A stretch of 64,000 nt of DNA from Rhizobium leguminosarum (lineage in GTDB: Bacteria > Pseudomonadota > Alphaproteobacteria > Rhizobiales > Rhizobiaceae). Numbering within the stretch: the first letter of the stretch is position 1; each line of letters opens with the position of its first letter. Of this stretch, positions 56,426-64,000 are shown in pieces. The stretch covers positions 806,001 through 870,000 of the forward strand of contig NZ_CP016286.1 of the NCBI RefSeq assembly GCF_001679785.1, written 5' to 3'. The notes under the pieces are model-generated. The model searched no databases. It was not told where the DNA came from and saw nothing but the letters and a program-made list of their open reading frames with translations. A program made the translations under genes and the position numbers.

Positions 56426-57142
56426 ATGGTGGACAATGCATCCAAGGGTAGGAAAAACGAAGAAGCCGCCGATTTCGCGGCGGGTTTCGGCCGTCTTGCT
56501 GCCGAGATGCTGGAAAATGCCCGGGCGATGCCGGTGCATCCGCTGATGGCGCATCCCGCTGCAGCCTTTGCCGCCGCAACGGCGATCGGCTTCGGTTTCT
56601 CGACCCAGATGGCAGGCGCCTTCTTCGGGGCCTTCCAGAGCGCCCTGGAAACCACCAGCAAGGTCGCGGCCGCCCTCGATGACACGCCGCCGGACGAACT
56701 GAAGCCCGATGTCGATATCCGGCCGGAGAATATTCGCCCGGTCGTGAAGGCGTTCACCAAGCCACCGGCCGCGCAGAAGGCAGGACCGAAACTGACGGTT
56801 GTCAAGCCGGTCGGCGAGCCGACGCCAGTAAGCCAGGCGAAGCCAGCCAGCCAGGCGAAGCCAGCCCGCCAAGCGAAGGCCAGCGAGCCAAAGCCGGCCG
56901 TGAAGGCAAAACCGGTTGCGCGGGGGAAGACCGACGACCTCAAGCTGATCGCCGGCATCGGCCCGAAGCTGGAGCAGGTACTGAACGCCAAGGGCATTCG
57001 CAGCTTCGCCGAGATCGCTGCCTGGACCGACGAGGAAATCGCCCGGCTCGACGCCGAGCTCGGCTTTAACGGCCGCATCGGCCGTGACGATTGGACCGGC
57101 CAGGCGAAAGTTCTGGCAGGACGGGGCCGTAGAAAGAAATGA
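56426..57142 (+). CDS. Protein sharing NuoE's C-terminal helix-hairpin-helix-like domain, between nuoF and nuoG
   Basis: The 238-residue protein has an N-terminal region with two helical hydrophobic stretches (FAAGFGRLAAEMLENARAMPVHPLMAHPAAAFAAATAIGFGFSTQMAGAFFG), a linker with AKPASQ-like repeats, and the C-terminal segment DDLKLIAGIGPKLEQVLNAKGIRSFAEIAAWTDEEIARLDAELGFNGRIGRDDWTGQAKVLAGRG. The last part closely matches the NuoE extension, so one is probably a copy of the other. It lies 2 bp after the nuoF stop, so it is cotranscribed. The N-terminal region resembles small phasin-like or membrane-associated helices. Its role is unknown. Confidence 0.85.
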   Translation: MVDNASKGRKNEEAADFAAGFGRLAAEMLENARAMPVHPLMAHPAAAFAAATAIGFGFSTQMAGAFFGAFQSALETTSKVAAALDDTPPDELKPDVDIRPENIRPVVKAFTKPPAAQKAGPKLTVVKPVGEPTPVSQAKPASQAKPARQAKASEPKPAVKAKPVARGKTDDLKLIAGIGPKLEQVLNAKGIRSFAEIAAWTDEEIARLDAELGFNGRIGRDDWTGQAKVLAGRGRRKK

Positions 57143-57147
57143 ACTGT

Positions 57148-57168
57148 CCGGCCGTGTCAATCGGCCGG
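57148..57168 (+). other. Intra-operon hairpin before nuoG
   Basis: Stem ccggccg / cggccgg with a 7-nt loop lies just after the stop of the preceding gene, in a 218-bp gap before nuoG. It has no T run, so it may be an mRNA-processing or stability element rather than a terminator. Confidence 0.5.
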
Positions 57169-57360
57169 AAAGATGGGCAGGTCGGCGGACGGGCGGGGGC
57201 CTCAGGATGCCGGTGCGGGTTCCGGATCTGGGACGCGCGACAGAGAATTTGGGCGACATCAGATGTCGGCAGGACGAAAGATCCGGCTTGGCAATGAGAG
57301 TGCTGCAAAAATAGGTTTGTTTGCCGTCATCAGGCAAACGGGAAACAGGACTGAGCGACG

Positions 57361-59442
57361 ATGGCAAAACTGAAGATTGACGGCAACGAGATCGAAGTTC
57401 CGGATCATTACACGCTATTGCAGGCGTGCGAGGATGCCGGTGCCGAGGTTCCGCGCTTCTGCTTCCATGAGCGCTTGTCGGTTGCCGGCAATTGCCGCAT
57501 GTGCCTTGTCGAGGTGAAGGGCGGCCCGCCGAAGCCGCAGGCTTCCTGCGCCATGAGCGTGCGCGATATCCGCGGTGGCCCGAACGGCGAACTGCCTGAG
57601 GTCTTCACCAACACCCCGATGGTCAAGAAGGCCCGCGAAGGTGTGATGGAATTCCTGCTGATCAACCATCCGCTCGATTGCCCGATCTGCGACCAGGGCG
57701 GCGAATGCGACCTGCAGGACCAGGCGATGGCCTTTGGCATCGACACCTCGCGCTATCAGGAAGACAAGCGCGCCGTCGAGGACAAGTATATCGGCCCGCT
57801 CGTCAAGACGGTGATGAACCGCTGCATCCACTGCACGCGCTGCGTCCGCTTCACCACCGAGGTCGCCGGAATTTCCGAACTCGGCCTGATCGGCCGCGGC
57901 GAGGATGCCGAGATCACCACCTATCTCGAGCAGGCGATGACCTCCGAGCTGCAGGGCAACGTCGTTGACCTTTGCCCGGTCGGCGCGCTGACCTCGAAGC
58001 CCTTCGCCTTCACCGCGCGCCCGTGGGAATTGAACAAGACTGAATCGATCGACGTCATGGATGCCGTCGGTTCGGCGATCCGCGTCGACACCCGCGGCCG
58101 TGAGGTCATGCGCATCCTGCCGCGCGTCAATGAGGCGATCAACGAGGAGTGGATCTCCGACAAGAGCCGCTTCATCTGGGACGGCCTGAAGACCCAGCGC
58201 CTCGACCGGCCTTATGTCCGCCGCGACGGCCGCCTGCAGCCCGCCACCTGGGCCGAAGCCTTCGGCGCCATCAAGGCCGCCGTCGGCGCCACCTCGGGCG
58301 ACAAGATCGGCGCTGTCGCCGGCGACCTCGCTTCCGTCGAGGAAATGTATGCACTCTCCGAACTGGTGAAATCGCTGGGGTCGGTCAATCTCGACTGTCG
58401 CCAGGATGGGGCGGCACTCGATCCGTCGCTCGGCCGTGCAAGCTATCTCTTCAACCCGACCATATCGGGCATCGACCAGGCCGACGCGCTGTTGATCATC
58501 GGCGCCAATCCGCGCTTCGAAGCAGCCATCCTCAACGCCCGCATCCGCAAGCGCTGGCGCCGCGGCAAGTTCCCGATCGGCGTGATCGGCGAGCCGGGTG
58601 AACTGCGCTACAGCTATGATTACCTCGGCGGCGGTCCGGACACGCTGAAGGATCTGATCGACGGTACCCACGCCTTCGCGGATGTGCTGAAGAATGCCGC
58701 CAAGCCGATGATCATCATCGGCCAGGGCGCGCTCTCGCGCACCGACGGCGCCGGCGTTCTCGCCAGTGCTGCCCAACTTGCCGGCTCGGTCGGCGCGGTT
58801 GCCGAAGGCTGGAACGGTTTTGCCGTCCTCCATACCGCAGCGTCGCGCGTCGGCGGCCTCGACCTCGGCTTCGTGCCGGGCGCCAAGGGCGTCAATGCCG
58901 CCGAGATGCTGGCGGCGATGGACGTGCTCTTCCTGCTCGGTGCAGACGAACTCGACTTCACTGCCAAGAAGGCCAAGCTCACCGTCTATATCGGCTCGCA
59001 CGGCGATAACGGCGCGCATCATGCCGATGTCATCCTGCCGGCCGCAGCCTATACCGAAAAGTCCGGCACCTGGGTCAATACCGAAGGCCGCGTTCAGATG
59101 GGCAACCGCGCAGGCTTTGCGCCGGGTGACGCCCGCGAGGACTGGGCGATCATCCGTGCGCTTTCCGACGTGCTCGGCAAGAAGCTTCCCTTCGATTCGC
59201 TCAGCGAATTGCGTGTCCGGCTTTATGCCGCTTTCCCGCATTTCGCCGCCACCGACGAGATCGCTGAAGCCGATAGCGCCCAAATTGCCGCAGTTGCGAA
59301 AAAAGCCGGCAAGATGAACAAATCCGGGTTTGCGTCGCCGGTGAAAGACTTCTATTTGACGAACCCGATAGCGCGTGCCTCGGCTGTCATGGCGGAGTGC
59401 TCGGCATTGGCCCGCAACAACTTCAAAGTCGCGGCAGAGTAA
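57361..59442 (+). CDS. nuoG: NADH-quinone oxidoreductase subunit G
   Basis: The 693-residue iron-sulfur subunit has an N-terminal [2Fe-2S] ferredoxin domain (EVPRFCFHERLSVAGNCRMCLVEVKG), the His-Cys3 motif region (PLDCPICDQGGECDLQDQAM), the [4Fe-4S] ligands (CIHCTRCVRFTTEVAG) and a molybdopterin-oxidoreductase-like C-terminal part. It is part of the NADH-oxidising arm of complex I. A 218-bp gap separates it from the upstream gene. Confidence 0.98.
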   Translation: MAKLKIDGNEIEVPDHYTLLQACEDAGAEVPRFCFHERLSVAGNCRMCLVEVKGGPPKPQASCAMSVRDIRGGPNGELPEVFTNTPMVKKAREGVMEFLLINHPLDCPICDQGGECDLQDQAMAFGIDTSRYQEDKRAVEDKYIGPLVKTVMNRCIHCTRCVRFTTEVAGISELGLIGRGEDAEITTYLEQAMTSELQGNVVDLCPVGALTSKPFAFTARPWELNKTESIDVMDAVGSAIRVDTRGREVMRILPRVNEAINEEWISDKSRFIWDGLKTQRLDRPYVRRDGRLQPATWAEAFGAIKAAVGATSGDKIGAVAGDLASVEEMYALSELVKSLGSVNLDCRQDGAALDPSLGRASYLFNPTISGIDQADALLIIGANPRFEAAILNARIRKRWRRGKFPIGVIGEPGELRYSYDYLGGGPDTLKDLIDGTHAFADVLKNAAKPMIIIGQGALSRTDGAGVLASAAQLAGSVGAVAEGWNGFAVLHTAASRVGGLDLGFVPGAKGVNAAEMLAAMDVLFLLGADELDFTAKKAKLTVYIGSHGDNGAHHADVILPAAAYTEKSGTWVNTEGRVQMGNRAGFAPGDAREDWAIIRALSDVLGKKLPFDSLSELRVRLYAAFPHFAATDEIAEADSAQIAAVAKKAGKMNKSGFASPVKDFYLTNPIARASAVMAECSALARNNFKVAAE

Positions 59443-59454
59443 GGGCAGGGGACT

Positions 59455-60498
59455 ATGGATTCTTTCTTTTCAAGCTATGTCTTGCCGGCGATCATCATGG
59501 TCGGCCAGTCGCTGCTGCTTCTCGTCTGCCTGCTCGTCTTCATCGCCTACGTGCTGCTCGCCGACCGCAAGATCTGGGCGGCCGTGCAGCTGCGCCGCGG
59601 CCCGAACGTCGTCGGTCCCTTCGGCCTGTTCCAGTCCTTCGCCGATCTTTTGAAGTTCGTCTTCAAGGAGCCGATCATTCCGGCCGGCGCCAACAAGGCG
59701 GTCTTCCTGCTTGCCCCGTTGGTGACGGTCCTTCTGGCGCTGTCGACCTGGGCGGTGGTGCCGCTGGCAGACGGATGGGTGATCGCCAACATCAATGTCG
59801 GCATCCTCTATATTTTCGCGATCTCCTCGCTCGAGGTTTACGGCATCATCATGGGTGGCTGGGCTTCGAACTCGAAGTATCCGTTCCTCGGCGCGCTGCG
59901 CTCGGCGGCACAGATGGTGTCCTATGAAGTCTCGATCGGTTTCGTCATCGTCACGGTGCTTCTCTGTGTGGGTTCGCTGAACCTGACCGATATCGTCAAT
60001 GCGCAGCATACCGGCCTCGGCACCATGCTCGGCCTGCCGGCGTCGTTCCTCGACTGGCACTGGCTGTCGCTCTTCCCGATGTTCATCATCTTCTTCATTT
60101 CGGCGCTCGCCGAAACGAACCGCCCGCCCTTCGACCTTCCGGAAGCCGAATCGGAACTCGTCGCCGGCTTCATGGTCGAATACGGCTCCTCGCCATACAT
60201 GATGTTCATGCTCGGCGAATATGCGGCCGTCTGCCTGATGTGCGCGCTGACGACGATCCTCTTCCTCGGCGGCTGGCTGCCCCCGGTCGATATCTGGATC
60301 CTCAACTGGGTCCCAGGCATCATCTGGTTCACGCTGAAGGCCTGCCTGGTGTTCTTCATGTTCGCGATGGTCAAGGCCTTCGTTCCGCGCTACCGCTACG
60401 ACCAGCTCATGCGCCTCGGCTGGAAGGTCTTCCTGCCCCTGTCGCTCGCCATGGTCGTCATCGTTGCATTCGTGCTGAAACTGATGGGTTGGGCATGA
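59455..60498 (+). CDS. nuoH: NADH-quinone oxidoreductase subunit H
   Basis: The 347-residue membrane subunit links the quinone site with the proton-pumping arm. It has eight or more helices and the conserved [27 protein letters not shown] and [27 protein letters not shown] segments. It lies 12 bp after nuoG. Confidence 0.99.
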   Translation: MDSFFSSYVLPAIIMVGQSLLLLVCLLVFIAYVLLADRKIWAAVQLRRGPNVVGPFGLFQSFADLLKFVFKEPIIPAGANKAVFLLAPLVTVLLALSTWAVVPLADGWVIANINVGILYIFAISSLEVYGIIMGGWASNSKYPFLGALRSAAQMVSYEVSIGFVIVTVLLCVGSLNLTDIVNAQHTGLGTMLGLPASFLDWHWLSLFPMFIIFFISALAETNRPPFDLPEAESELVAGFMVEYGSSPYMMFMLGEYAAVCLMCALTTILFLGGWLPPVDIWILNWVPGIIWFTLKACLVFFMFAMVKAFVPRYRYDQLMRLGWKVFLPLSLAMVVIVAFVLKLMGWA

Positions 60499-60538
60499 TG
60501 CTGCCCGCTCTCGTTTTCGGCAAAATTGGAGGTTGAAG

Positions 60539-61030
60539 ATGGCAAGCTTGTCCGGCTCCATCAACTCGCTGTTTCTCAAGGAATTCGTCGGCGCGTTCTT
60601 TCTGTCGATGCGCTATTTCTTCCGCCAGAAGGCGACGATCAACTATCCCTTCGAAAAGGGTCCTGTCTCCCCGCGTTTCCGCGGCGAGCATGCGCTGCGC
60701 CGTTATCCGAACGGCGAGGAACGCTGCATCGCCTGCAAGCTCTGCGAGGCGATCTGTCCTGCCCAGGCGATCACCATCGAGGCCGGGCCGCGCCGCAATG
60801 ACGGCACGCGCCGCACGGTGCGCTACGACATCGACATGGTGAAGTGCATCTATTGTGGCTTCTGCCAGGAAGCCTGCCCGGTCGACGCGATCGTCGAAGG
60901 CCCGAATTTCGAATTTGCGACGGAAACCCGCGAAGAGCTCTACTTCGACAAGGCACGGCTTCTGGATAACGGAGACCGGTGGGAGCGCGAAATCGCCCGC
61001 AACATCGCGATCGACTCGCCGTACCGCTGA
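60539..61030 (+). CDS. nuoI: NADH-quinone oxidoreductase subunit I
   Basis: The 163-residue subunit carries clusters N6a and N6b through the two motifs [19 protein letters not shown] and [16 protein letters not shown]. The ATG at 60539 follows GGAGG; the open frame begins at 60533 with TTG. Confidence 0.98.
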   Translation: MASLSGSINSLFLKEFVGAFFLSMRYFFRQKATINYPFEKGPVSPRFRGEHALRRYPNGEERCIACKLCEAICPAQAITIEAGPRRNDGTRRTVRYDIDMVKCIYCGFCQEACPVDAIVEGPNFEFATETREELYFDKARLLDNGDRWEREIARNIAIDSPYR

Positions 61031-61174
61031 TTGAGATTTTGAAATGCCGCGGTGGAGCGCTGTTGCTCCTGTCGCGGTCAACATGCACAGGAGCTTTTCC
61101 GGTTAACGCCAGGGAGAACTCCATCGGGCAGGGAAACTCCCGGCTGCCCGGGGGAAGATGAAAAAGGCACCAAC

Positions 61175-61789
61175 ATGGGTCTGCAGGCTCTATTTTTCTA
61201 TCTTTTCGCCTTTGTCGCGGTGGCGTCGGCGTTCATGGTCATCTGGGCGAAGAACCCGGTTCACTCGGTTCTCTTCCTGATCCTGGTGTTCTTCAATGCG
61301 GCTGGCCTCTTCCTGCTGCTCGGTGCCGAATTCCTGGCGATGATCCTGCTTGTCGTCTATGTCGGCGCCGTCGCCGTCCTCTTCCTCTTCGTCGTGATGA
61401 TGCTCGATATCGACTTCACCGAACTGAGGGCTGGCGTTCTCGAATATGCGCCGATCGGCGGGCTGATCGGGGTGATCCTCGCAGCCGAACTGATCGTCGT
61501 CATCGGCGGCAGCGTCATCTCGCCTGAGATCGCCAAATCAGTCGCCATGCCGATCCCGGCGCTGAGCGAGCGCACCAATACGGCCGCCCTCGGCGACGTG
61601 CTCTATACCAACTACGTCTATTTCTTCCAGATCGCCGGTCTGGTGCTCCTGGTCGCCATGATCGGCGCGATCGTGCTGACGTTGAGACACCGCACCAACA
61701 TCAAGCGGCAGAATATTCCCAGGCAGGTTGCCCGCACGCCCGCCACCGCCGTCGAGGTGGTTTCGGTCAAGCCCGGGCAGGGCGTCTAA
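61175..61789 (+). CDS. nuoJ: NADH-quinone oxidoreductase subunit J
   Basis: The 204-residue membrane subunit has five helices and the NuoJ pattern [54 protein letters not shown]. The ATG at 61175 is chosen because homologous sequence starts there. A 144-bp gap separates it from nuoI. Confidence 0.98.
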   Translation: MGLQALFFYLFAFVAVASAFMVIWAKNPVHSVLFLILVFFNAAGLFLLLGAEFLAMILLVVYVGAVAVLFLFVVMMLDIDFTELRAGVLEYAPIGGLIGVILAAELIVVIGGSVISPEIAKSVAMPIPALSERTNTAALGDVLYTNYVYFFQIAGLVLLVAMIGAIVLTLRHRTNIKRQNIPRQVARTPATAVEVVSVKPGQGV

Positions 61790-61812
61790 AGGCAGGTCAA
61801 GGAACAAAGAAC

Positions 61813-62121
61813 ATGGTCATCGGACTTTCCCACTACCTGACGGTCAGCGCCATCCTCTTCACGCTCGGCGTCTTCGGCATCTTCCTGAACCGGAAGAACG
61901 TCATCGTCATCTTGATGTCGATTGAACTGATCCTGCTTGCCGTCAACATCAACATGGTCGCCTTCTCCTCCTTCCTGAACGACATCGTCGGCCAGGTCTT
62001 CGCGCTGTTCATCCTGACGGTCGCGGCTGCCGAAGCGGCGATCGGTCTTGCAATTCTCGTTGTCTTCTACCGCAACCGCGGCTCGATCGCGGTCGAAGAC
62101 GTCAATATGATGAAGGGCTGA
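61813..62121 (+). CDS. nuoK: NADH-quinone oxidoreductase subunit K
   Basis: The 102-residue antiporter-like subunit has three helices with the conserved glutamates in [17 protein letters not shown] and [20 protein letters not shown]. It lies 23 bp after nuoJ and 7 bp before nuoL. Confidence 0.98.
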   Translation: MVIGLSHYLTVSAILFTLGVFGIFLNRKNVIVILMSIELILLAVNINMVAFSSFLNDIVGQVFALFILTVAAAEAAIGLAILVVFYRNRGSIAVEDVNMMKG

Positions 62122-62128
62122 GTGGCTC

Positions 62129-64000
62129 ATGTTCCTCTATAAGGCTATCGTCTTTCTTCCCTTGATCGGTGCGATCGTCGCCGGCCTTTTCGGCCGCGCG
62201 ATCGGCGCCAAGGCTTCGGAATATGTCACCAGCGGCCTGATGATCATCGCCGCCATCCTGTCCTGGGTCGTCTTCTTCACCGTCGGCATGGGCCATGCCG
62301 AAGGCGGCCCGATCAAGGTCGAGGTGCTGCGCTGGATCCAGTCCGGCGGCATCGACGTCTCATGGTCGCTGCGCATCGACACGCTGACCTCGGTCATGCT
62401 GATCGTCGTCAACACCGTCTCGACGCTGGTGCATGTCTATTCGATCGGCTACATGCACACTGATCCGCATCGTCCGCGCTTCTTCGCCTATCTCTCGCTC
62501 TTTACCTTCGCCATGCTGATGCTGGTGACCGCTGACAACCTCGCCCAGATGTTCTTCGGCTGGGAAGGTGTCGGTCTCGCTTCCTATTTGCTGATCGGCT
62601 TCTGGTTCAAGAAGCCGTCGGCGACGGCGGCGGCGATGAAAGCCTTCATCGTCAACCGTGTCGGCGACTTCGGCTTCGTGCTCGGCATTGCCGGCGTCTT
62701 CGTCCTCTTCGGCTCGATCAACCTCGATACCATCTTCGCCAATGCCTCGAATTTCGCCCCGCACGAAGGCGGCGGCGAGGCGGGCGGAGTGTTCCTCAAC
62801 CTCTTCGGCATGCAGCTCGACAAGGCGCATGCGCTGACCGGCGTCTGCCTGCTGCTCTTCATGGGCGCAATGGGCAAGTCGGCACAGTTCCTGCTGCACA
62901 CCTGGCTGCCGGATGCCATGGAAGGCCCGACCCCGGTCTCGGCCCTCATCCATGCCGCGACCATGGTCACCGCCGGCGTCTTCCTCGTCGCCCGCATGTC
63001 GCCGCTCTTCGAACTGTCGCCGGATGCGCTGGTCGTCGTCACCGTGATCGGTGCGATCACCGCCTTCTTCGCGGCCACCGTCGGCCTCGTGCAGAACGAT
63101 ATCAAGCGCGTCATCGCCTATTCCACCTGCTCGCAGCTCGGCTACATGTTCGTGGCGCTCGGGGTAGGGGCCTATGGCGCGGCGATCTTCCATCTCTTCA
63201 CGCACGCCTTCTTCAAGGCGCTGCTCTTCCTCTGCGCCGGCTCGGTCATCCATGCCGTCGATGGCGAGCAGGACATGCGCTACATGGGCGGCCTGCGTCC
63301 GCACATTAAGTGGACGTTCCGTATGATGATTGTCGGAACGCTGGCAATCACCGGTGTCGGCATCCCCTTCACGCCGTTCGGCTTGGCCGGCTTCTTCTCC
63401 AAGGACGTGATCATCGAGGCGGCCTATGCATCGCATTCGCCGGTCTCGGGCTTTGCCTTCGCGCTGCTGGTCATCGCGGCTCTGTTCACCAGCTTCTATT
63501 CCTGGCGCCTGATCTTCATGACCTTCTTCGGCAAGCCGCGCGCCTCGCACGAGGTTATGCACCACGTTCACGAATCGCCGCAGGTCATGCTGGTGCCGCT
63601 CTACCTCCTCGCGATCGGAGCCGTTTTCGCCGGCTACTTCTTCGAAGGCCGGTTCTACGGCGAGGAGTATGCCGAGTTCTGGAAGGGTGCGCTCTTTACC
63701 GGCGCCGAGAACGAACTCGTCGAAGAGTTCCATCATGTTCCCGCACTTGTGGCTTTGAGCCCCTTCATCGCCATGGTGCTCGGCTTCGTCACCGCCTGGT
63801 ACATGTATATCCGCTCGCCGCAGACGCCGCGTATCCTCGCCCAGCAGCACCGCGTGCTCTACCAGTTCCTGCTGAACAAGTGGTATTTCGACGAACTCTA
63901 CGACTTCCTCTTCGTCCGCTCCGCCAAGGCGCTCGGCCGCTTCCTGTGGAAGAAGGGTGATGTCGGCGTCATCGACACCTACGGCCCGAACGGCGTCGCC
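62129..64000 (+). CDS. nuoL: NADH-quinone oxidoreductase subunit L (3' end outside window)
   Basis: The frame from ATG 62129 is open for exactly 624 codons to the window end. It reads [26 protein letters not shown] and the antiporter core [67 protein letters not shown], with the conserved Lys and Glu of the proton channel. The C-terminal lateral helix region is missing or just beginning. nuoM and nuoN are expected beyond the edge. Confidence 0.97.
   Translation, partial: MFLYKAIVFLPLIGAIVAGLFGRAIGAKASEYVTSGLMIIAAILSWVVFFTVGMGHAEGGPIKVEVLRWIQSGGIDVSWSLRIDTLTSVMLIVVNTVSTLVHVYSIGYMHTDPHRPRFFAYLSLFTFAMLMLVTADNLAQMFFGWEGVGLASYLLIGFWFKKPSATAAAMKAFIVNRVGDFGFVLGIAGVFVLFGSINLDTIFANASNFAPHEGGGEAGGVFLNLFGMQLDKAHALTGVCLLLFMGAMGKSAQFLLHTWLPDAMEGPTPVSALIHAATMVTAGVFLVARMSPLFELSPDALVVVTVIGAITAFFAATVGLVQNDIKRVIAYSTCSQLGYMFVALGVGAYGAAIFHLFTHAFFKALLFLCAGSVIHAVDGEQDMRYMGGLRPHIKWTFRMMIVGTLAITGVGIPFTPFGLAGFFSKDVIIEAAYASHSPVSGFAFALLVIAALFTSFYSWRLIFMTFFGKPRASHEVMHHVHESPQVMLVPLYLLAIGAVFAGYFFEGRFYGEEYAEFWKGALFTGAENELVEEFHHVPALVALSPFIAMVLGFVTAWYMYIRSPQTPRILAQQHRVLYQFLLNKWYFDELYDFLFVRSAKALGRFLWKKGDVGVIDTYGPNGVA

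Noticed and set aside
57415..59283. 622-residue minus-strand open frame across nuoG
   Set aside because: Antisense shadow of a clearly identified nuoG; similar shadows over metY, clpX and nuoF were left out for the same reason.
1..64000. CRISPR array
   Set aside because: No series of short direct repeats with regular unique spacers was found, and no cas-like genes were seen.

Overview
The window looks like chromosomal DNA of a fast-growing Rhizobium (R. etli / R. leguminosarum type). Gene order (rplM-rpsI near speB-argC, ctaA beside a DUF2842 gene, clpP-clpX-lon-hupB leading into nuoABCDEFGHIJKL), high GC coding DNA, DUF982 and DUF1127 proteins, and several copies of a palindromic intergenic repeat all fit this assignment. 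It is an inference from gene content, not a database match.

Layout. (1) 1-7 kb: an exopolysaccharide cluster. A leftward operon encodes an export lipoprotein, a GT4 glycosyltransferase, an undecaprenyl-phosphate sugar transferase and an O-antigen-ligase-type polymerase cut by the window edge. A divergent Wzz/BY-kinase-like protein lies on the other side. (2) 7-10.2 kb: two insertion sequences back to back, an ISNCY-type element right at the 3' end of the BY-kinase-like gene and an IS630-type element with 27-base matching ends and a divergent winged-helix passenger gene. (3) 10.2-23.3 kb: core genes (CelD-type acyltransferase, DUF2842, ctaA, TauE/SafE exporter, argC, speB, rpsI, rplM, LysR regulator and DUF1127 pair, enoyl-CoA hydratase, EamA transporter, CoA-binding protein, metY). 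(4) 23.3-30.1 kb: an accessory, decayed region. It holds an IS66 tnpC remnant with a coupled passenger gene, a DUF982 gene, a second ISNCY-type element, a frameshifted BON-domain gene, an apparent remnant of a prokaryotic Argonaute PIWI domain, and long stretches with no convincing gene. (5) 30.1-36 kb: a cupin, a CHASE4-GGDEF-EAL protein, a cytochrome P450 and a membrane GGDEF protein. (6) 36-41.8 kb: the protein quality-control block clpP, clpX, lon, then hupB. (7) 41.9-49.4 kb: an FMN riboswitch ahead of a frameshifted ribN-like transporter, a secreted phytase-family esterase-like protein, an aldo/keto reductase, a cupin, a methyltransferase, a glutathione peroxidase and small proteins. (8) 49.4-64 kb: tRNA-Val, two tandem tRNA-Asp genes, and the complex I operon nuoA to nuoL (nuoL runs off the right edge).

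The most unusual feature is in the nuo operon. Between nuoC and nuoD sits a 452-bp cassette: a four-helix-bundle (23S rRNA intervening-sequence type) protein gene bracketed by 32-nt inverted repeats built from a GCGAATA-like heptamer, with an ATA codon where the start is expected. The operon also holds a small secreted protein between nuoD and nuoE, and an extra protein between nuoF and nuoG whose C-terminal helix-hairpin-helix-like domain is shared with an extension of NuoE. Other points of note are the apparent Argonaute remnant, the riboswitch-controlled broken ribN, and the degenerate ATP site of the BY-kinase-like protein.
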